From positions 30,115-94,114 of the forward strand of contig DATKDI010000040.1 in NCBI GenBank assembly GCA_035512775.1: a stretch of DNA of 64,000 nt, written 5' to 3'. Of the stretch, positions 22,533 to 31,431 are shown piece by piece; the first letter of the stretch is position 1; the number at the start of each line of letters is the position of its first letter. Both the position numbers and the translations under genes were made by a program. This DNA is from JAJNBA01 sp035512775 (GTDB taxonomy: Bacteria > Actinomycetota > UBA4738 > HRBIN12). The notes beneath the pieces are model-generated. The model made no database searches. It was not told where the DNA came from and worked only from the letters and a program-made list of their open reading frames with translations.

Positions 22533-24077
22533 ATGACGACCTCGGCCGCCCCCACGCTGCGACAGTCCGTCGCTCTGGTCTGGCGCACGTTGCGGTCGAT
22601 GCGTACGGCGCTGATCCTCCTGTTGATCCTCGCGGCGGCCGCCGTGATCGGCTCGCTCCTGCCCCAGATCCCCAACTCGCCGGAGCGAGTGGGCCAGTAC
22701 CTCGACGACCACGAGTTCTGGGGAACGTTCTTCTTCCGCGCCGGCTTCTTCGACGTCTACGGCTCGTGGTGGTTCGTCCTGATCACGGCGTTGCTGTTCG
22801 TCTCGCTGACCGCGTGCCTATTCCCGAGGACCAGAGCCATGATCCGGGCGGTCCGTCAGCGGCCGATCCACGCGAGAGAGCTCGACGGCTTCCGCCATCA
22901 CGCGGAGGTTCGGGTCGGCACGGGGCCCGACGAGGCCGCCGTGACGGCGGCGCGCTACCTGCGGAGGAAGCGGTTCCGCGTCTCCCGCGAGGGCCTCGGT
23001 GTCGCCGCCGAGAAGGGAGTGCTGCGCGAGATCGGGAGCCTCCTGTTCCACTGGGCCTTCTTCCTGCTGTTGCTCGGCGTGATCGTCGGCAAGGGGACGG
23101 GGTTCACCGGCCGCGCGGTCGTGACGGAGGGCGAAACGTTCGTGGACGCCCTGCCCAACTACGCCGGCCAGATCCGCACCGGCAGGTACTTCTCCGGAGG
23201 CTTCACCGGGATCGGCTTCCAACTGCTCGACTTCGAGGACCGCTACCGGCCCAACGGGCAGGCGATCGACTTCGTCTCGAGGGTGCGTTTCCTCGATCGT
23301 GACGGCCGGCCGACCGACACCGAGGAGATCCGCGTGAACCATCCGGCGGAGGCGGGGGGTCTGCGCTTCTTCCAGGAGGGGTTCGGGTGGTCGCCCGTCG
23401 TCGAGGTGTCGCTTCAGGAACAGCGCCTGTGGTCGACGCCGATCGAGATGGCGAGGGACGATGCACCGGAAGGAGTGCCCGCCACCGCGATGCCCTGGCG
23501 CGGTGCCATCAAACTGACCGCGCCCGAGCCCGACGTGATGATCACCCTCGAGCTCTGGCCGGACTTCCGCGCGTTCGCCAACTTCCAGCTCACGGGCGAG
23601 CCGACTTCCATGCTTGGGCAGTTCGACCCGTACATCCGGTACTCGGTGTACGCCGGCGAGATCACCGATCCGGCGCTGTCGACGATCGACACGACCGGTC
23701 TCCGGCGCATCGGCGGCTCCGACCTTCACGCGGCGGGGACCAGCACCTTCGATATCCCCGGGGCAGGTGAGCTCCGACTCTCGTTCTCGGAGCTCCGGCA
23801 GTACAGCGTCTTCCTCGTCAGCCGCGACGTGGGCATCCCGCTGGTGCTGGCCGCCGCTATCCTCGTCCTCGTGGGACTCATCCCCTCGCTGTACGTCTCC
23901 CGGCGGAAGGTCTGGATCCGGGCGGAGGCTGCCCCCGGCGGCTCGCTCGTGAAGATCGGAGGTTTCGCCCTGCAGAAGAAGGACGCGTTCGAGGAGGAGT
24001 TCGATCGGATCGTCCGGGGTATCGGGGGACGCGAGGCCGTCGAGGCGCAGCCGGAGGAGCGGGTGGGCACGTCGTGA
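22533..24077 (+). CDS. resB: Cytochrome c biogenesis protein ResB
   Basis: 514-aa System II (Ccs) component. Three N-terminal helices (about residues 27-48, 75-97 and 168-188), a large extracytoplasmic domain (about 195-435) and a final helix (about 445-467, IPLVLAAAILVLVGLIPSLYV). LRSMRTALILLLILAAAAVI and the GFGWSP-containing loop are typical. With CcsA it moves heme across the membrane and attaches it to CxxCH motifs such as those at 17.6-18.3 kb and 25.1-26.2 kb. Overlaps ccsA by 4 bp. Confidence 0.92.
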   Translation: MTTSAAPTLRQSVALVWRTLRSMRTALILLLILAAAAVIGSLLPQIPNSPERVGQYLDDHEFWGTFFFRAGFFDVYGSWWFVLITALLFVSLTACLFPRTRAMIRAVRQRPIHARELDGFRHHAEVRVGTGPDEAAVTAARYLRRKRFRVSREGLGVAAEKGVLREIGSLLFHWAFFLLLLGVIVGKGTGFTGRAVVTEGETFVDALPNYAGQIRTGRYFSGGFTGIGFQLLDFEDRYRPNGQAIDFVSRVRFLDRDGRPTDTEEIRVNHPAEAGGLRFFQEGFGWSPVVEVSLQEQRLWSTPIEMARDDAPEGVPATAMPWRGAIKLTAPEPDVMITLELWPDFRAFANFQLTGEPTSMLGQFDPYIRYSVYAGEITDPALSTIDTTGLRRIGGSDLHAAGTSTFDIPGAGELRLSFSELRQYSVFLVSRDVGIPLVLAAAILVLVGLIPSLYVSRRKVWIRAEAAPGGSLVKIGGFALQKKDAFEEEFDRIVRGIGGREAVEAQPEERVGTS

Positions 24078-25021
24078 ACTGGGCGAGGATCTCGAGCACG
24101 TCCTTCGACGTGACCATCTGGCTCTACCTCGGCGCCATGGTCCTTTCCTTCGCCTATCTGGCGGCCCGGCGTGACCTCCTCTGGGTGCTCGCGCGCGTCG
24201 TCACGATCGCCGGCGCCTCGGCCAACCTCGTCTCGATCGTCGCGCGGGGGATGGCCGCCGACCGCGTGCCCTGGGGCAACATGTTCGAGTACTCGACCGT
24301 GCTGGCGTTCCTCGTCGTCGTCGGGACGCTCGTGTTCGTCGAGGGCGTCGCGAGGATCAAGACGCTCACCGGCTTCTCGCTGATGTTCTCGGTGCTGACG
24401 CTCGCCGTCGCGGCGATGTTCTTCCCGGTCGAGCCGAGCCCACTGCAGCCGGCGCTCAACTCGTACTGGATCAAGATCCACGTGGTCGCGGCGATCACCG
24501 GGTCCTCGCTCTTCGCGATCGGTGGGATCGCGACGATCCTGTTCCTGCTGAAGGACCGATCGGAGCGTCGCGCGCTCGCGGTCGGCCGCGAGCGCACCCC
24601 CGCCCCGATCATGGGCGGTGCCGTCGAGGTCGACGCGCCGCACGACCTGCTGCCCGATCCCGAGGGCGCCGGGGGAGCGTCCGCGCCCAAGCGCGGCGGC
24701 GTCCTTCCGTCCGCGGCCGCGCTTGACCGCGTCGCCTATCGCGTGATCGCGTTCGCGTTCCCGATCTGGACGTTCGCGGTGATCGCGGGGGCGATCTGGG
24801 CGCAGGAGGCGTGGGGCCGCTACTGGGGATGGGATCCGAAGGAGACGTGGTCGTTCGTGACGTGGACGATCTTCGCCGGGTACCTGCATGCGCGTTCGAC
24901 GGCCGGATGGAAGGGCCGCCGAGCCGCGATCATCGCGGTCGTCGGCTTCATCTCGCTGTTGATCACCTATTACGTCGTCAATCTGTGGATCGTCGGACTG
25001 CACTCGTACAAGAACGGATGA
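24074..25021 (+). CDS. ccsA: Cytochrome c biogenesis protein CcsA/ResC
   Basis: 315-aa heme-handling membrane protein with about eight helices and the diagnostic tryptophan-rich WGRYWGWDPKETWSFVTW motif that binds heme in the System II synthase; flanking His residues are present (e.g. KIHVVAA, YLHARSTAGW). A variable hydrophilic loop at about residues 160-215 interrupts the core. GTG start overlaps resB (GTGA), consistent with a ResBC complex. Confidence 0.93.
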   Translation: MNWARISSTSFDVTIWLYLGAMVLSFAYLAARRDLLWVLARVVTIAGASANLVSIVARGMAADRVPWGNMFEYSTVLAFLVVVGTLVFVEGVARIKTLTGFSLMFSVLTLAVAAMFFPVEPSPLQPALNSYWIKIHVVAAITGSSLFAIGGIATILFLLKDRSERRALAVGRERTPAPIMGGAVEVDAPHDLLPDPEGAGGASAPKRGGVLPSAAALDRVAYRVIAFAFPIWTFAVIAGAIWAQEAWGRYWGWDPKETWSFVTWTIFAGYLHARSTAGWKGRRAAIIAVVGFISLLITYYVVNLWIVGLHSYKNG

Positions 25022-25049
25022 TGCGTCAAGTCGGCCGAGACCCCGGTGA

Positions 25050-25080
25050 TACAGTGCGCGCGGGCTCGCCGAGCCCGTCC
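25050..25080 (+). promoter_or_regulatory. -10-like hexamer and hairpin ahead of ctaC
   Basis: TACAGT at 25050-25055 is a -10 candidate (the -35 is weak), followed at 25061-25077 by a perfect CGGGCTC-GCC-GAGCCCG hairpin and TCCTTT. The hairpin would be at the very 5' end of a ctaC transcript, or act as a weak terminator after ccsA. Confidence 0.35.
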
Positions 25081-25110
25081 TTTGAGGAGCTCCGGGAGAC
25101 CGAAGGAACC

Positions 25111-26214
25111 GTGCGGAAGAGGTTGCTCTGGGCCGCGGCCGCTATCGGCCTGCTCCTGCTGTTGGGCGCCTGCGCACCCGAGGCGTCGCAAGACACCCTC
25201 CAACCCAAGGGCCCGTACGCGGAGAAGCTGAACGATCTCTTCATCCCCGTCTTCTGGGTTGCCGTCTTCGTCTTCGTCGTCGTCGAGGGCGGCATCATCT
25301 GGATCTCGATCCGGTATCGACACCGCAAGGGCAGGGACCGGATCCCGGCCCAAACCCACGGCAACACCAAGCTCGAGATCGGTTGGACGATCGCTCCCGC
25401 GATCATCCTCGCCGGCGTGATGGTGCCCACCATCGCGGGCATCTGGGACCTCGCCCGGAAGCCGCCCGAGGACGCGCTCAACGTCACGGTGGAGGGCTAC
25501 CAGTGGTGGTGGGGCTTCGAGTACACGGACGACGACATGCAGACGAGCTACGGAGACAACAAGCAGATCCGGACGGCCGACGTCCTGGTGATCCCCGAGG
25601 ACCGGGTCGTCTACCTCTCCCTCGTGGGCGCCGGCGGTCAGATCGTGAAGGACGACCCCGCCGACTCCGACTACATGGTGATCCATTCCTTCTGGATCCC
25701 CGAGCTCGCGGGCAAGCAGGACGTCGTCCCGGGCCGGACGAACCACATCCTGATGCAGGCGGACGAACCGGGCATGTACGAGGGCCAGTGTGCCGAGTTC
25801 TGCGGTCTGCAGCACGGGCGGATGCTCGTCCGCGTGCGCGCGCTCTCCGCCGAGGACTGGGACGCGTGGGTGGCCAACCAGAAGGGCCGCGGCGTCACGC
25901 CTACCGATGGGCAGGCGAGCCAGGGGATGGATCTGTTCCTGGGCCAGCTCTCCGGGGGCCGCGGGTCCTGCATCGAGTGCCACGCGGTCGGAGGGACGGA
26001 CGCCACGAGCGAGGCGGGGCCGGAGCTCACGCACTTCGCCGATCCCACCCATGAGTGCTTCGCGGGCTGCATCTGGGAAACGACGGACCGTGAAGCGCTG
26101 GAGGCCTGGCTGCGGGATCCCGAGGCCGTGAAGATGGGCTCCAAGATGCCCGACTACGACTTGACCGAAGAGGAGATCGACGCCCTGGTCGAGTACCTCT
26201 ACAGCCTGAGATGA
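25111..26214 (+). CDS. ctaC: Cytochrome c oxidase subunit II fused to cytochrome c (caa3)
   Basis: 367-aa lipoprotein: signal peptide with LLGAC (Cys21), two membrane helices (about 45-68 and 92-114), a CuA cupredoxin domain with ligands H192, C227, E229, C231, H235 and M238, and a C-terminal cytochrome c with CIECH (C287, C290, H291) and a Met ligand near residue 346. This is the caa3 arrangement, in which the fused heme c feeds CuA directly. The GTG at 25111 is chosen because it places a correct lipoprotein signal at the N-terminus; AAGGA lies just upstream. Confidence 0.95.
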   Translation: MRKRLLWAAAAIGLLLLLGACAPEASQDTLQPKGPYAEKLNDLFIPVFWVAVFVFVVVEGGIIWISIRYRHRKGRDRIPAQTHGNTKLEIGWTIAPAIILAGVMVPTIAGIWDLARKPPEDALNVTVEGYQWWWGFEYTDDDMQTSYGDNKQIRTADVLVIPEDRVVYLSLVGAGGQIVKDDPADSDYMVIHSFWIPELAGKQDVVPGRTNHILMQADEPGMYEGQCAEFCGLQHGRMLVRVRALSAEDWDAWVANQKGRGVTPTDGQASQGMDLFLGQLSGGRGSCIECHAVGGTDATSEAGPELTHFADPTHECFAGCIWETTDREALEAWLRDPEAVKMGSKMPDYDLTEEEIDALVEYLYSLR

Positions 26215-26234
26215 GACAGCGACGTGGGTGACCG

Positions 26235-28115
26235 ATGGCGACCGTGACGACGACGAGGCGGGAGGGGATCCTCCGGCGCCCGATGGCCACGACCGGCTTC
26301 TGGAGCTGGTTCACGACCATCGATCACAAGAAGATCGGGATCCTCTACGGCGCGACGGCCCTCGTGTTCTTCCTGATCGGCGGGATCGAGGCGCTGCTGA
26401 TCCGCGCCCAGCTCGCCGGACCCGACGGCACGTTGCTGAACGCCGACCAGTACAACCAGATCTTCACGATGCACGGCGTCACGATGGTCTTCCTGTTCGT
26501 GATGCCGATGTCGGCGGCGTTCTTCAACTACTTCATCCCGCTGATGATCGGCGCCCGGGACGTGGCGTTCCCTCGCCTGAACGCCTACAGCTACTGGTTG
26601 TTCCTGTTCGGCGGGCTCTTCATCTATTCGAGCTTCTTCCTGGGCGGCGCGCCCAACTGCGGGTGGTTCTGCTACGCCCCGAACTCGATCTTCGACCCGT
26701 CGGTGGGTCCGACGTACTACGCGCTCGGCCTGATCCTCACCGGCATCGCCTCGACCGCCGGTGCGGTGAACCTCGCCGTCACGGTCATCAACATGCGCGC
26801 GCCGGGCATGTCCCTGTTCCGGGTCCCGGTCTTCGTGTGGATGGGTCTCGTCGTGCAGTTGCTGCTCGCGTTCTCGCTGCCCATCATCACGGTCGCGCTG
26901 TTCCAGCTCCTGTTCGACCGGGAGTTCGGGACCCACTTCTTCGATCCCACGGCTGGTGGCGATCCCATCCTGTGGCAACACCTGTTCTGGCTCTTCGGGC
27001 ACCCTGAGGTCTACATCCTCGTCCTGCCCGCGTTCGGGATCGTCAGCGAGATCCTGCCGGTCTTCAGCCGCAAGCCTCTGTTCGGTTACCAGTTCGTCGT
27101 GTTCTCGGGGATCGCGATCGGGTTCATCGGATTCGGCGTGTGGGCGCACCACATGTTCGCGGCGGGTCTGGGGCCGGTGGCGAACACGGCCTTCGGTGTG
27201 TCGACCGCGATCATCGCGATCCCGACCGGCGTGAAGATCTTCAACTGGATGGGGACGATGTACGGAGGCGACATCCGGTTCACCTCGGCGATGCTCTTCG
27301 CGATCGGGACCGTCACGATGTTCGTGATCGGCGGTCTCTCCGGCGTCACGCACACGATCGTCCCGCACGACTACCAGCAGACGGACACGTACTACATCGT
27401 CGCGCACTTCCACTACGTGATCTTCGGTGGGGCCGTGTTCGGGCTGTTCGGCGGGATGTACTACTGGTGGCCGAAGGTGTTCGGGCGGTTGCTCCACGAG
27501 GGTCTCGGCAAGCTCCACTTCGTCCTGATGCTCATCGGCTTCAACCTCGCGTTCGGACCGATGCACATCCTCGGGCTCCAGGGCATGATCCGGCGCACGT
27601 ACACCTACCCCGAGTCCTTGGGTCTGACGTTCTGGAATCAGGTCGCGACGATCGGCGCCTACCTGATCGCCGTGTCGATCCTCGTCTTCCTGGTGAACGT
27701 CGTGGTCACCCACAGGCGGGCCAGGCCCGGTGACGTGGCCGACCCCTGGGACGCACGGACGATCGAATGGATGACGCCGTCGCCGCCACCGATCCACAAC
27801 TTCGACGAGATCCCCACGGTGCACGCGCTGGATGAGTTCTGGCACCGCAAGTACGTCGAGGACGAGCGGACGGGGCGGCTCGTGCCGGCGCAGGCGGGCG
27901 CTGCCGACGGCCACCCGGCCGAGGTGCACGGCGGCGGGCACGGTATCCATCTCCCGAGCCCCTCCTACTGGCCGCTCGTGGCGGCCCTCGGGATGCCGAT
28001 CATCAGCTACGGCGTGATCTACTCGTGGTGGCTCCTCGGCGCCGGTGTCCTGGTCACGATGGTCGGCCTGTACGCATGGGCGTTGGAACCGTCGGTCGCT
28101 TCGGGGGACGTGTAG
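26235..28115 (+). CDS. ctaD: Cytochrome c oxidase subunit I with C-terminal extension
   Basis: 626-aa heme-copper oxidase subunit I, A1-type: the crosslinked His-Tyr motif GHPEVY (H256, E258, Y260), CuB His pair near AHHMF, and the helix X heme ligands in VAHFHYV (H391, H393). It reduces O2 to water while pumping protons. After the usual 12 helices a His/Gly-rich linker (about residues 550-575, including HGGGHGIH) leads to two extra helices (about 578-615), which may be a fused small subunit. Begins 20 bp after ctaC. Confidence 0.95.
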   Translation: MATVTTTRREGILRRPMATTGFWSWFTTIDHKKIGILYGATALVFFLIGGIEALLIRAQLAGPDGTLLNADQYNQIFTMHGVTMVFLFVMPMSAAFFNYFIPLMIGARDVAFPRLNAYSYWLFLFGGLFIYSSFFLGGAPNCGWFCYAPNSIFDPSVGPTYYALGLILTGIASTAGAVNLAVTVINMRAPGMSLFRVPVFVWMGLVVQLLLAFSLPIITVALFQLLFDREFGTHFFDPTAGGDPILWQHLFWLFGHPEVYILVLPAFGIVSEILPVFSRKPLFGYQFVVFSGIAIGFIGFGVWAHHMFAAGLGPVANTAFGVSTAIIAIPTGVKIFNWMGTMYGGDIRFTSAMLFAIGTVTMFVIGGLSGVTHTIVPHDYQQTDTYYIVAHFHYVIFGGAVFGLFGGMYYWWPKVFGRLLHEGLGKLHFVLMLIGFNLAFGPMHILGLQGMIRRTYTYPESLGLTFWNQVATIGAYLIAVSILVFLVNVVVTHRRARPGDVADPWDARTIEWMTPSPPPIHNFDEIPTVHALDEFWHRKYVEDERTGRLVPAQAGAADGHPAEVHGGGHGIHLPSPSYWPLVAALGMPIISYGVIYSWWLLGAGVLVTMVGLYAWALEPSVASGDV

Positions 28116-28117
28116 GG

Positions 28118-28759
28118 ATGGCCGACGTCGCGATCGAGCGCGGTGGGGACCCCGACGCCGCGCACGCCGAGACCACCACCGGCCTGTCGAACACGAAGCT
28201 CGCGATGTGGCTGTTCCTCGCGTCGGAGTGCATGCTGTTCGGCGCCCTGATCACCACCTACGTGCTCTATCGGGGGCGGAGCCTCGTTGGTCCCTATCCG
28301 GCGGACGTCTTCGACATCCCGTACACGTCGGTGTCGTCGTTCGTGCTCCTGGCGAGCTCCCTGACCATGGTGTTGGCCCTGTCGGCCGCGCAACAGCGGG
28401 AGTCGGGCCGGATGCGCCTGTGGCTGCTCACGACCGCGCTGCTGGGCATGACGTTCGTCGGTGGGCAGGTCTACGAGTTCACCGCCTTCGCTCACGAGGG
28501 GCTCGGGCTCTCGACGAACTTGTTCGGGACGACCTTCTACGTCCTGACCGGGTTCCACGGGGTGCACGTCACCGTCGGCGTCCTGATGCTGCTGTCGCTG
28601 TTCGGGATGTCCTATGCCCGGCGTCTGCCGGACGACCCGTCCTTCCCGATCGAGATGGTGGGGCTCTACTGGCACTTCGTCGACATCGTCTGGATCGTGA
28701 TCTTCACGGTGGTGTATCTGGTCCCGACGCCGAACCCGGGGGGCGCGGGTGGCCCTTGA
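28118..28759 (+). CDS. ctaE: Cytochrome c oxidase subunit III
   Basis: 213-aa subunit III with five helices (the short form lacking helices 1-2): LAMWLFLASECMLFGALIT with the conserved Glu, the FVLLASSLTMVLAL helix, GGQVYEFTAFAHEG, FGTTFYVLTGFHGVHVTVG and the final GLYWHFVDIVWIVIFTVVYL. It stabilises the oxidase and its proton uptake. The ATG at 28118 lies 2 bp after ctaD. Confidence 0.95.
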   Translation: MADVAIERGGDPDAAHAETTTGLSNTKLAMWLFLASECMLFGALITTYVLYRGRSLVGPYPADVFDIPYTSVSSFVLLASSLTMVLALSAAQQRESGRMRLWLLTTALLGMTFVGGQVYEFTAFAHEGLGLSTNLFGTTFYVLTGFHGVHVTVGVLMLLSLFGMSYARRLPDDPSFPIEMVGLYWHFVDIVWIVIFTVVYLVPTPNPGGAGGP

Positions 28760-29087
28760 GCAACGGGACGCGGTGGATCCGGCGGGACACGCGACGGCGG
28801 AGTCCCACGGTCCGGCGCACCCGAGCCCCAAGGAGTACGTCCGGATCGGGTTGATCCTCGCGGTCCTGACGGGCCTGGAGGTCGCCGCGTCCTACGCGGG
28901 CGTGAGCGGGTCCATCCTGATCCCGACCCTGTTCATCCTCGCGGTGGTCAAGTTCGCGATGGTCGTCCTGTGGTTCATGCATCTGAAGTTCGACGACCGT
29001 CGCTTCGCGCGCTTCTTCGTGCTGGGGCTGTCCGGCGCGGCCGTCCTCTACCTCGTCGTGCTGATCTCCTCCAAGGTCTTCCTCTGA
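28749..29087 (+). CDS. ctaF: Cytochrome c oxidase subunit IV-like protein
   Basis: 112-aa, three-helix membrane protein of the prokaryotic COX4/CtaF type: a His/Pro-rich head, then helices at about residues 32-48, 55-76 (ILAVVKFAMVVLWFMHLKFD) and 86-108. Overlaps ctaE by 11 bp and ctaG by 1 bp, fitting its role as the small oxidase subunit. Confidence 0.88.
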   Translation: MALEQRDAVDPAGHATAESHGPAHPSPKEYVRIGLILAVLTGLEVAASYAGVSGSILIPTLFILAVVKFAMVVLWFMHLKFDDRRFARFFVLGLSGAAVLYLVVLISSKVFL

Positions 29088-29917
29088 TGGTCCTGCCCGC
29101 CTTCCACGTGCACCTCTCGGTCCTGGCGGTGTTGGGAGGGATGACGGCGGCGTATCTCGTCGCGGCGAAGCGCCACGAGGTCGCGACGGGTGAACGGCTC
29201 GAGCCGGGACGGCGGTATCGCTTCCTCGGCGGTGTCGCCGCGCTGCTGCTGGGGGCCGGCTGGCCCATCCACGACCTCGCGGAGAGCTACCTGTACAGCA
29301 TGCACATGGTGCAGCACATGCTCTTCACGTTTCTCGCCGCCCCACTGCTCCTCACCGGCATGCCCGCCTGGATGTGGCGCGCCCTCCTCCGTCCGGCACC
29401 CGTCCGGGCGGCGTGGGGCTTCCTCACGCGGCCGCTCGTGGCCCTCGTGGTCGCCAACGGGTTCCTGTTCTTCGTCCACTGGCCGGCGGTGGTCTCGCTC
29501 TCGGTCCGCTCGGAACCGGCGCACTTCTCGCTCCATACCTTGCTGCTCGGGTCGGCGGTCGTGATGTGGTGGCCGGTGCTCTCACCCCTGCCCGAGCTCC
29601 CGGCGCTGTCGCGACCGGGGCAGCTCATCTACCTCTTCTTCCAGTCGCTCGCGCCGACGATCCCCGCGTCGTTCCTCACCTTCGGCACTGAGCCGCTCTA
29701 TCCGATCTACGCCACGTTCTCCCGGATCTGGGGCATCGACGCGCTCACGGACCAGCTGATCGCCGGGCTCGTGATGAAGCTGGTCGGCGGCATGATCCTG
29801 TGGGTCATCATCGCGGCGATCTTCTTCCGCTGGGGCCACGAGGAGACCACGGAGGGCTGGGACGCGCTCAAGTTCCGCAACGTGGAGCGAGAGATCCGGG
29901 CAGGGATGGGTCGATGA
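29087..29917 (+). CDS. ctaG: caa3-type oxidase assembly factor CtaG
   Basis: 276-aa, seven-helix protein of the caa3_CtaG family (unrelated to the Cox11-type CtaG), needed for CuB or oxidase maturation in Bacillus. Landmarks: GWPIHDLAESYLYSMHMVQH with HMLFTFLAAPLLL, FFVHWP, and LYPIYATFSRIWGI(D) before TDQLIAGLVMK. The His-rich helix 3 probably handles copper. The ATG overlaps the ctaF stop (TGATG). Confidence 0.9.
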   Translation: MVLPAFHVHLSVLAVLGGMTAAYLVAAKRHEVATGERLEPGRRYRFLGGVAALLLGAGWPIHDLAESYLYSMHMVQHMLFTFLAAPLLLTGMPAWMWRALLRPAPVRAAWGFLTRPLVALVVANGFLFFVHWPAVVSLSVRSEPAHFSLHTLLLGSAVVMWWPVLSPLPELPALSRPGQLIYLFFQSLAPTIPASFLTFGTEPLYPIYATFSRIWGIDALTDQLIAGLVMKLVGGMILWVIIAAIFFRWGHEETTEGWDALKFRNVEREIRAGMGR

Positions 29918-30894
29918 GCGACGGCCACGAACGGGAGAGCCTCCTCCTCCCGATCCTGATCCCCGTCGGCGCGCTCTCCGTGATCGGCGTTGTTCTCTAC
30001 GCGTTCTCCCGGGTGTTGCTGGCGGTCAAGCCGAACGCCGCGACGGCCATCGCGCTGGTCGCCGCCGTCGGCATCATGGCCGTGGCGGTGTTCGTCGCGT
30101 CGCGCAAGCAGGTGACCGGGGCCGCCCTTGGTGCCTTCGTGGGCGCCGCCGCCGGCATCTCGATGCTCGCCGCCGGCATCGCGATCGCCGTCATCGGCCC
30201 GCCCGAGGAGGAGGTGGAGCCATTCCACGTCACGCTCGCGGCGCCGGAGGGCGCGGCCGCGGACGGTTTCTCCACGGACGCGCTGTCGGTGAAGCCGGAG
30301 GTCCCGATCGACCTCGAGTTCGACAACCAGGATCCCCGTGTCGGGCACAACGTGCAGATCTTCGACGGTCCGGACGACGCCGCACCGGTGTTGTTCGACG
30401 GAGCGATCATCACCGGGCCCGCGAAGACGACCTATGCCGTCGAGCCACTGTCGGAGGGGGACTACTTCTTCAACTGCCGCATCCACCCCACGACGATGAC
30501 CGGCACGATCACGGCGGCCGAGGGAGCGGGCGGGCTCACGGTGGTCGCCGAGAACACGGAGTTCGCGACCGACGAGCTCGAGCTGCCGGCGGAGACGCCG
30601 ACGCTGCTCACGTTCGACAACCTCGACCCCGCGCCGCACAACCTCTCGATCTACGAGGACGACACGGCGTCCGGCGAACCGCTCTTCACGTTCGAGCCGT
30701 TCCCGGGCCCCGAGGCGCAACCGTTCGAGATCCCCGCGATACCGCAGGGGGAGTACTACTTCCGCTGCGACGTCCATCCGACGATGGAGGGGACGGTCAT
30801 CGTCGAGCCCGCGCCACCGCCGGGCGAAGAGGGAGCTGCGCCGCCCGGCGAAGGGAACGAGAGCCCGAGCGCTCCTCCCGACGAGGGCGGCTGA
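29914..30894 (+). CDS. Membrane-anchored tandem cupredoxin
   Basis: 326-aa protein: three N-terminal helices (about residues 11-33, 40-62 and 66-90) followed by two type-I-copper cupredoxin domains facing outside. Domain 1 shows a His in GHNVQIF and NCRIHPTTM; domain 2 shows APHNLSIY and RCDVHPTMEG, each giving the His...Cys...His...Met set. The C-terminus is Pro/Glu/Gly-rich and disordered. Its place right after ctaG suggests a membrane-tethered copper electron carrier between the bc complex and caa3 oxidase, or a copper donor for CuA/CuB; which one is inference. Confidence 0.82.
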   Translation: MSDGHERESLLLPILIPVGALSVIGVVLYAFSRVLLAVKPNAATAIALVAAVGIMAVAVFVASRKQVTGAALGAFVGAAAGISMLAAGIAIAVIGPPEEEVEPFHVTLAAPEGAAADGFSTDALSVKPEVPIDLEFDNQDPRVGHNVQIFDGPDDAAPVLFDGAIITGPAKTTYAVEPLSEGDYFFNCRIHPTTMTGTITAAEGAGGLTVVAENTEFATDELELPAETPTLLTFDNLDPAPHNLSIYEDDTASGEPLFTFEPFPGPEAQPFEIPAIPQGEYYFRCDVHPTMEGTVIVEPAPPPGEEGAAPPGEGNESPSAPPDEGG

Positions 30895-30908
30895 GACCCG
30901 CTGGTAGC

Positions 30909-31424
30909 GTGACCCGCGTGCCGCGCCGGGTCCTTCCCCTCCTGCTGTTCGTCCTCGCGGTGCTCGCTTCGTGCGAAGGTGGCGACTCTGTCGCCGGTGT
31001 CGCGCGAGTGGACCAGCCGATGCCCCGGCTCTCCGGCGAGACCGTCGACGGCGAGCCTCTGGATGCCGCGACCTACGCCGACGGCAACGTGCTCGTGATC
31101 AACGTCTGGGCCAACTGGTGCGACCCGTGCCGCCTGGAACAGCCGCAGCTCGTGCGGCTGGCGGATCGGTATGAGGGCGACGGCGTTCGGTTCCTGGGGA
31201 TCAACTACCAGGACGATCGCGATGCCGCGAAGGCATGGATCCGGGAGTTCGGAGTCGCGTACCCCAGCCTCTTCGACCCCGCGGGCCGTTCGGCCACGAC
31301 TCTCGGCTTCCCCTTCCTGCCCGACACCTACGTCGTGGACCCCGGCGGCACGATCCGGTGGGTCGTGTACGGCGAGACCGATGAGCGGGAGCTCGCGGGA
31401 CTGATCGACGACGTCCTCGCCTGA
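30909..31424 (+). CDS. TlpA/ResA-like thioredoxin lipoprotein
   Basis: 171-aa extracytoplasmic thioredoxin with lipoprotein signal (VLAVLASC, Cys22) and the active site NWCDPC in the VINVWANWCDPCRLEQ context; the cis-Pro region reads FPFLPDTYVVD. AhpC/TSA-type insertion present. Such proteins receive electrons from CcdA and reduce apocytochrome c or CuA cysteines, which matches the surrounding genes. GTG start. Confidence 0.9.
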   Translation: MTRVPRRVLPLLLFVLAVLASCEGGDSVAGVARVDQPMPRLSGETVDGEPLDAATYADGNVLVINVWANWCDPCRLEQPQLVRLADRYEGDGVRFLGINYQDDRDAAKAWIREFGVAYPSLFDPAGRSATTLGFPFLPDTYVVDPGGTIRWVVYGETDERELAGLIDDVLA

Positions 31425-31431
31425 GGACGCT

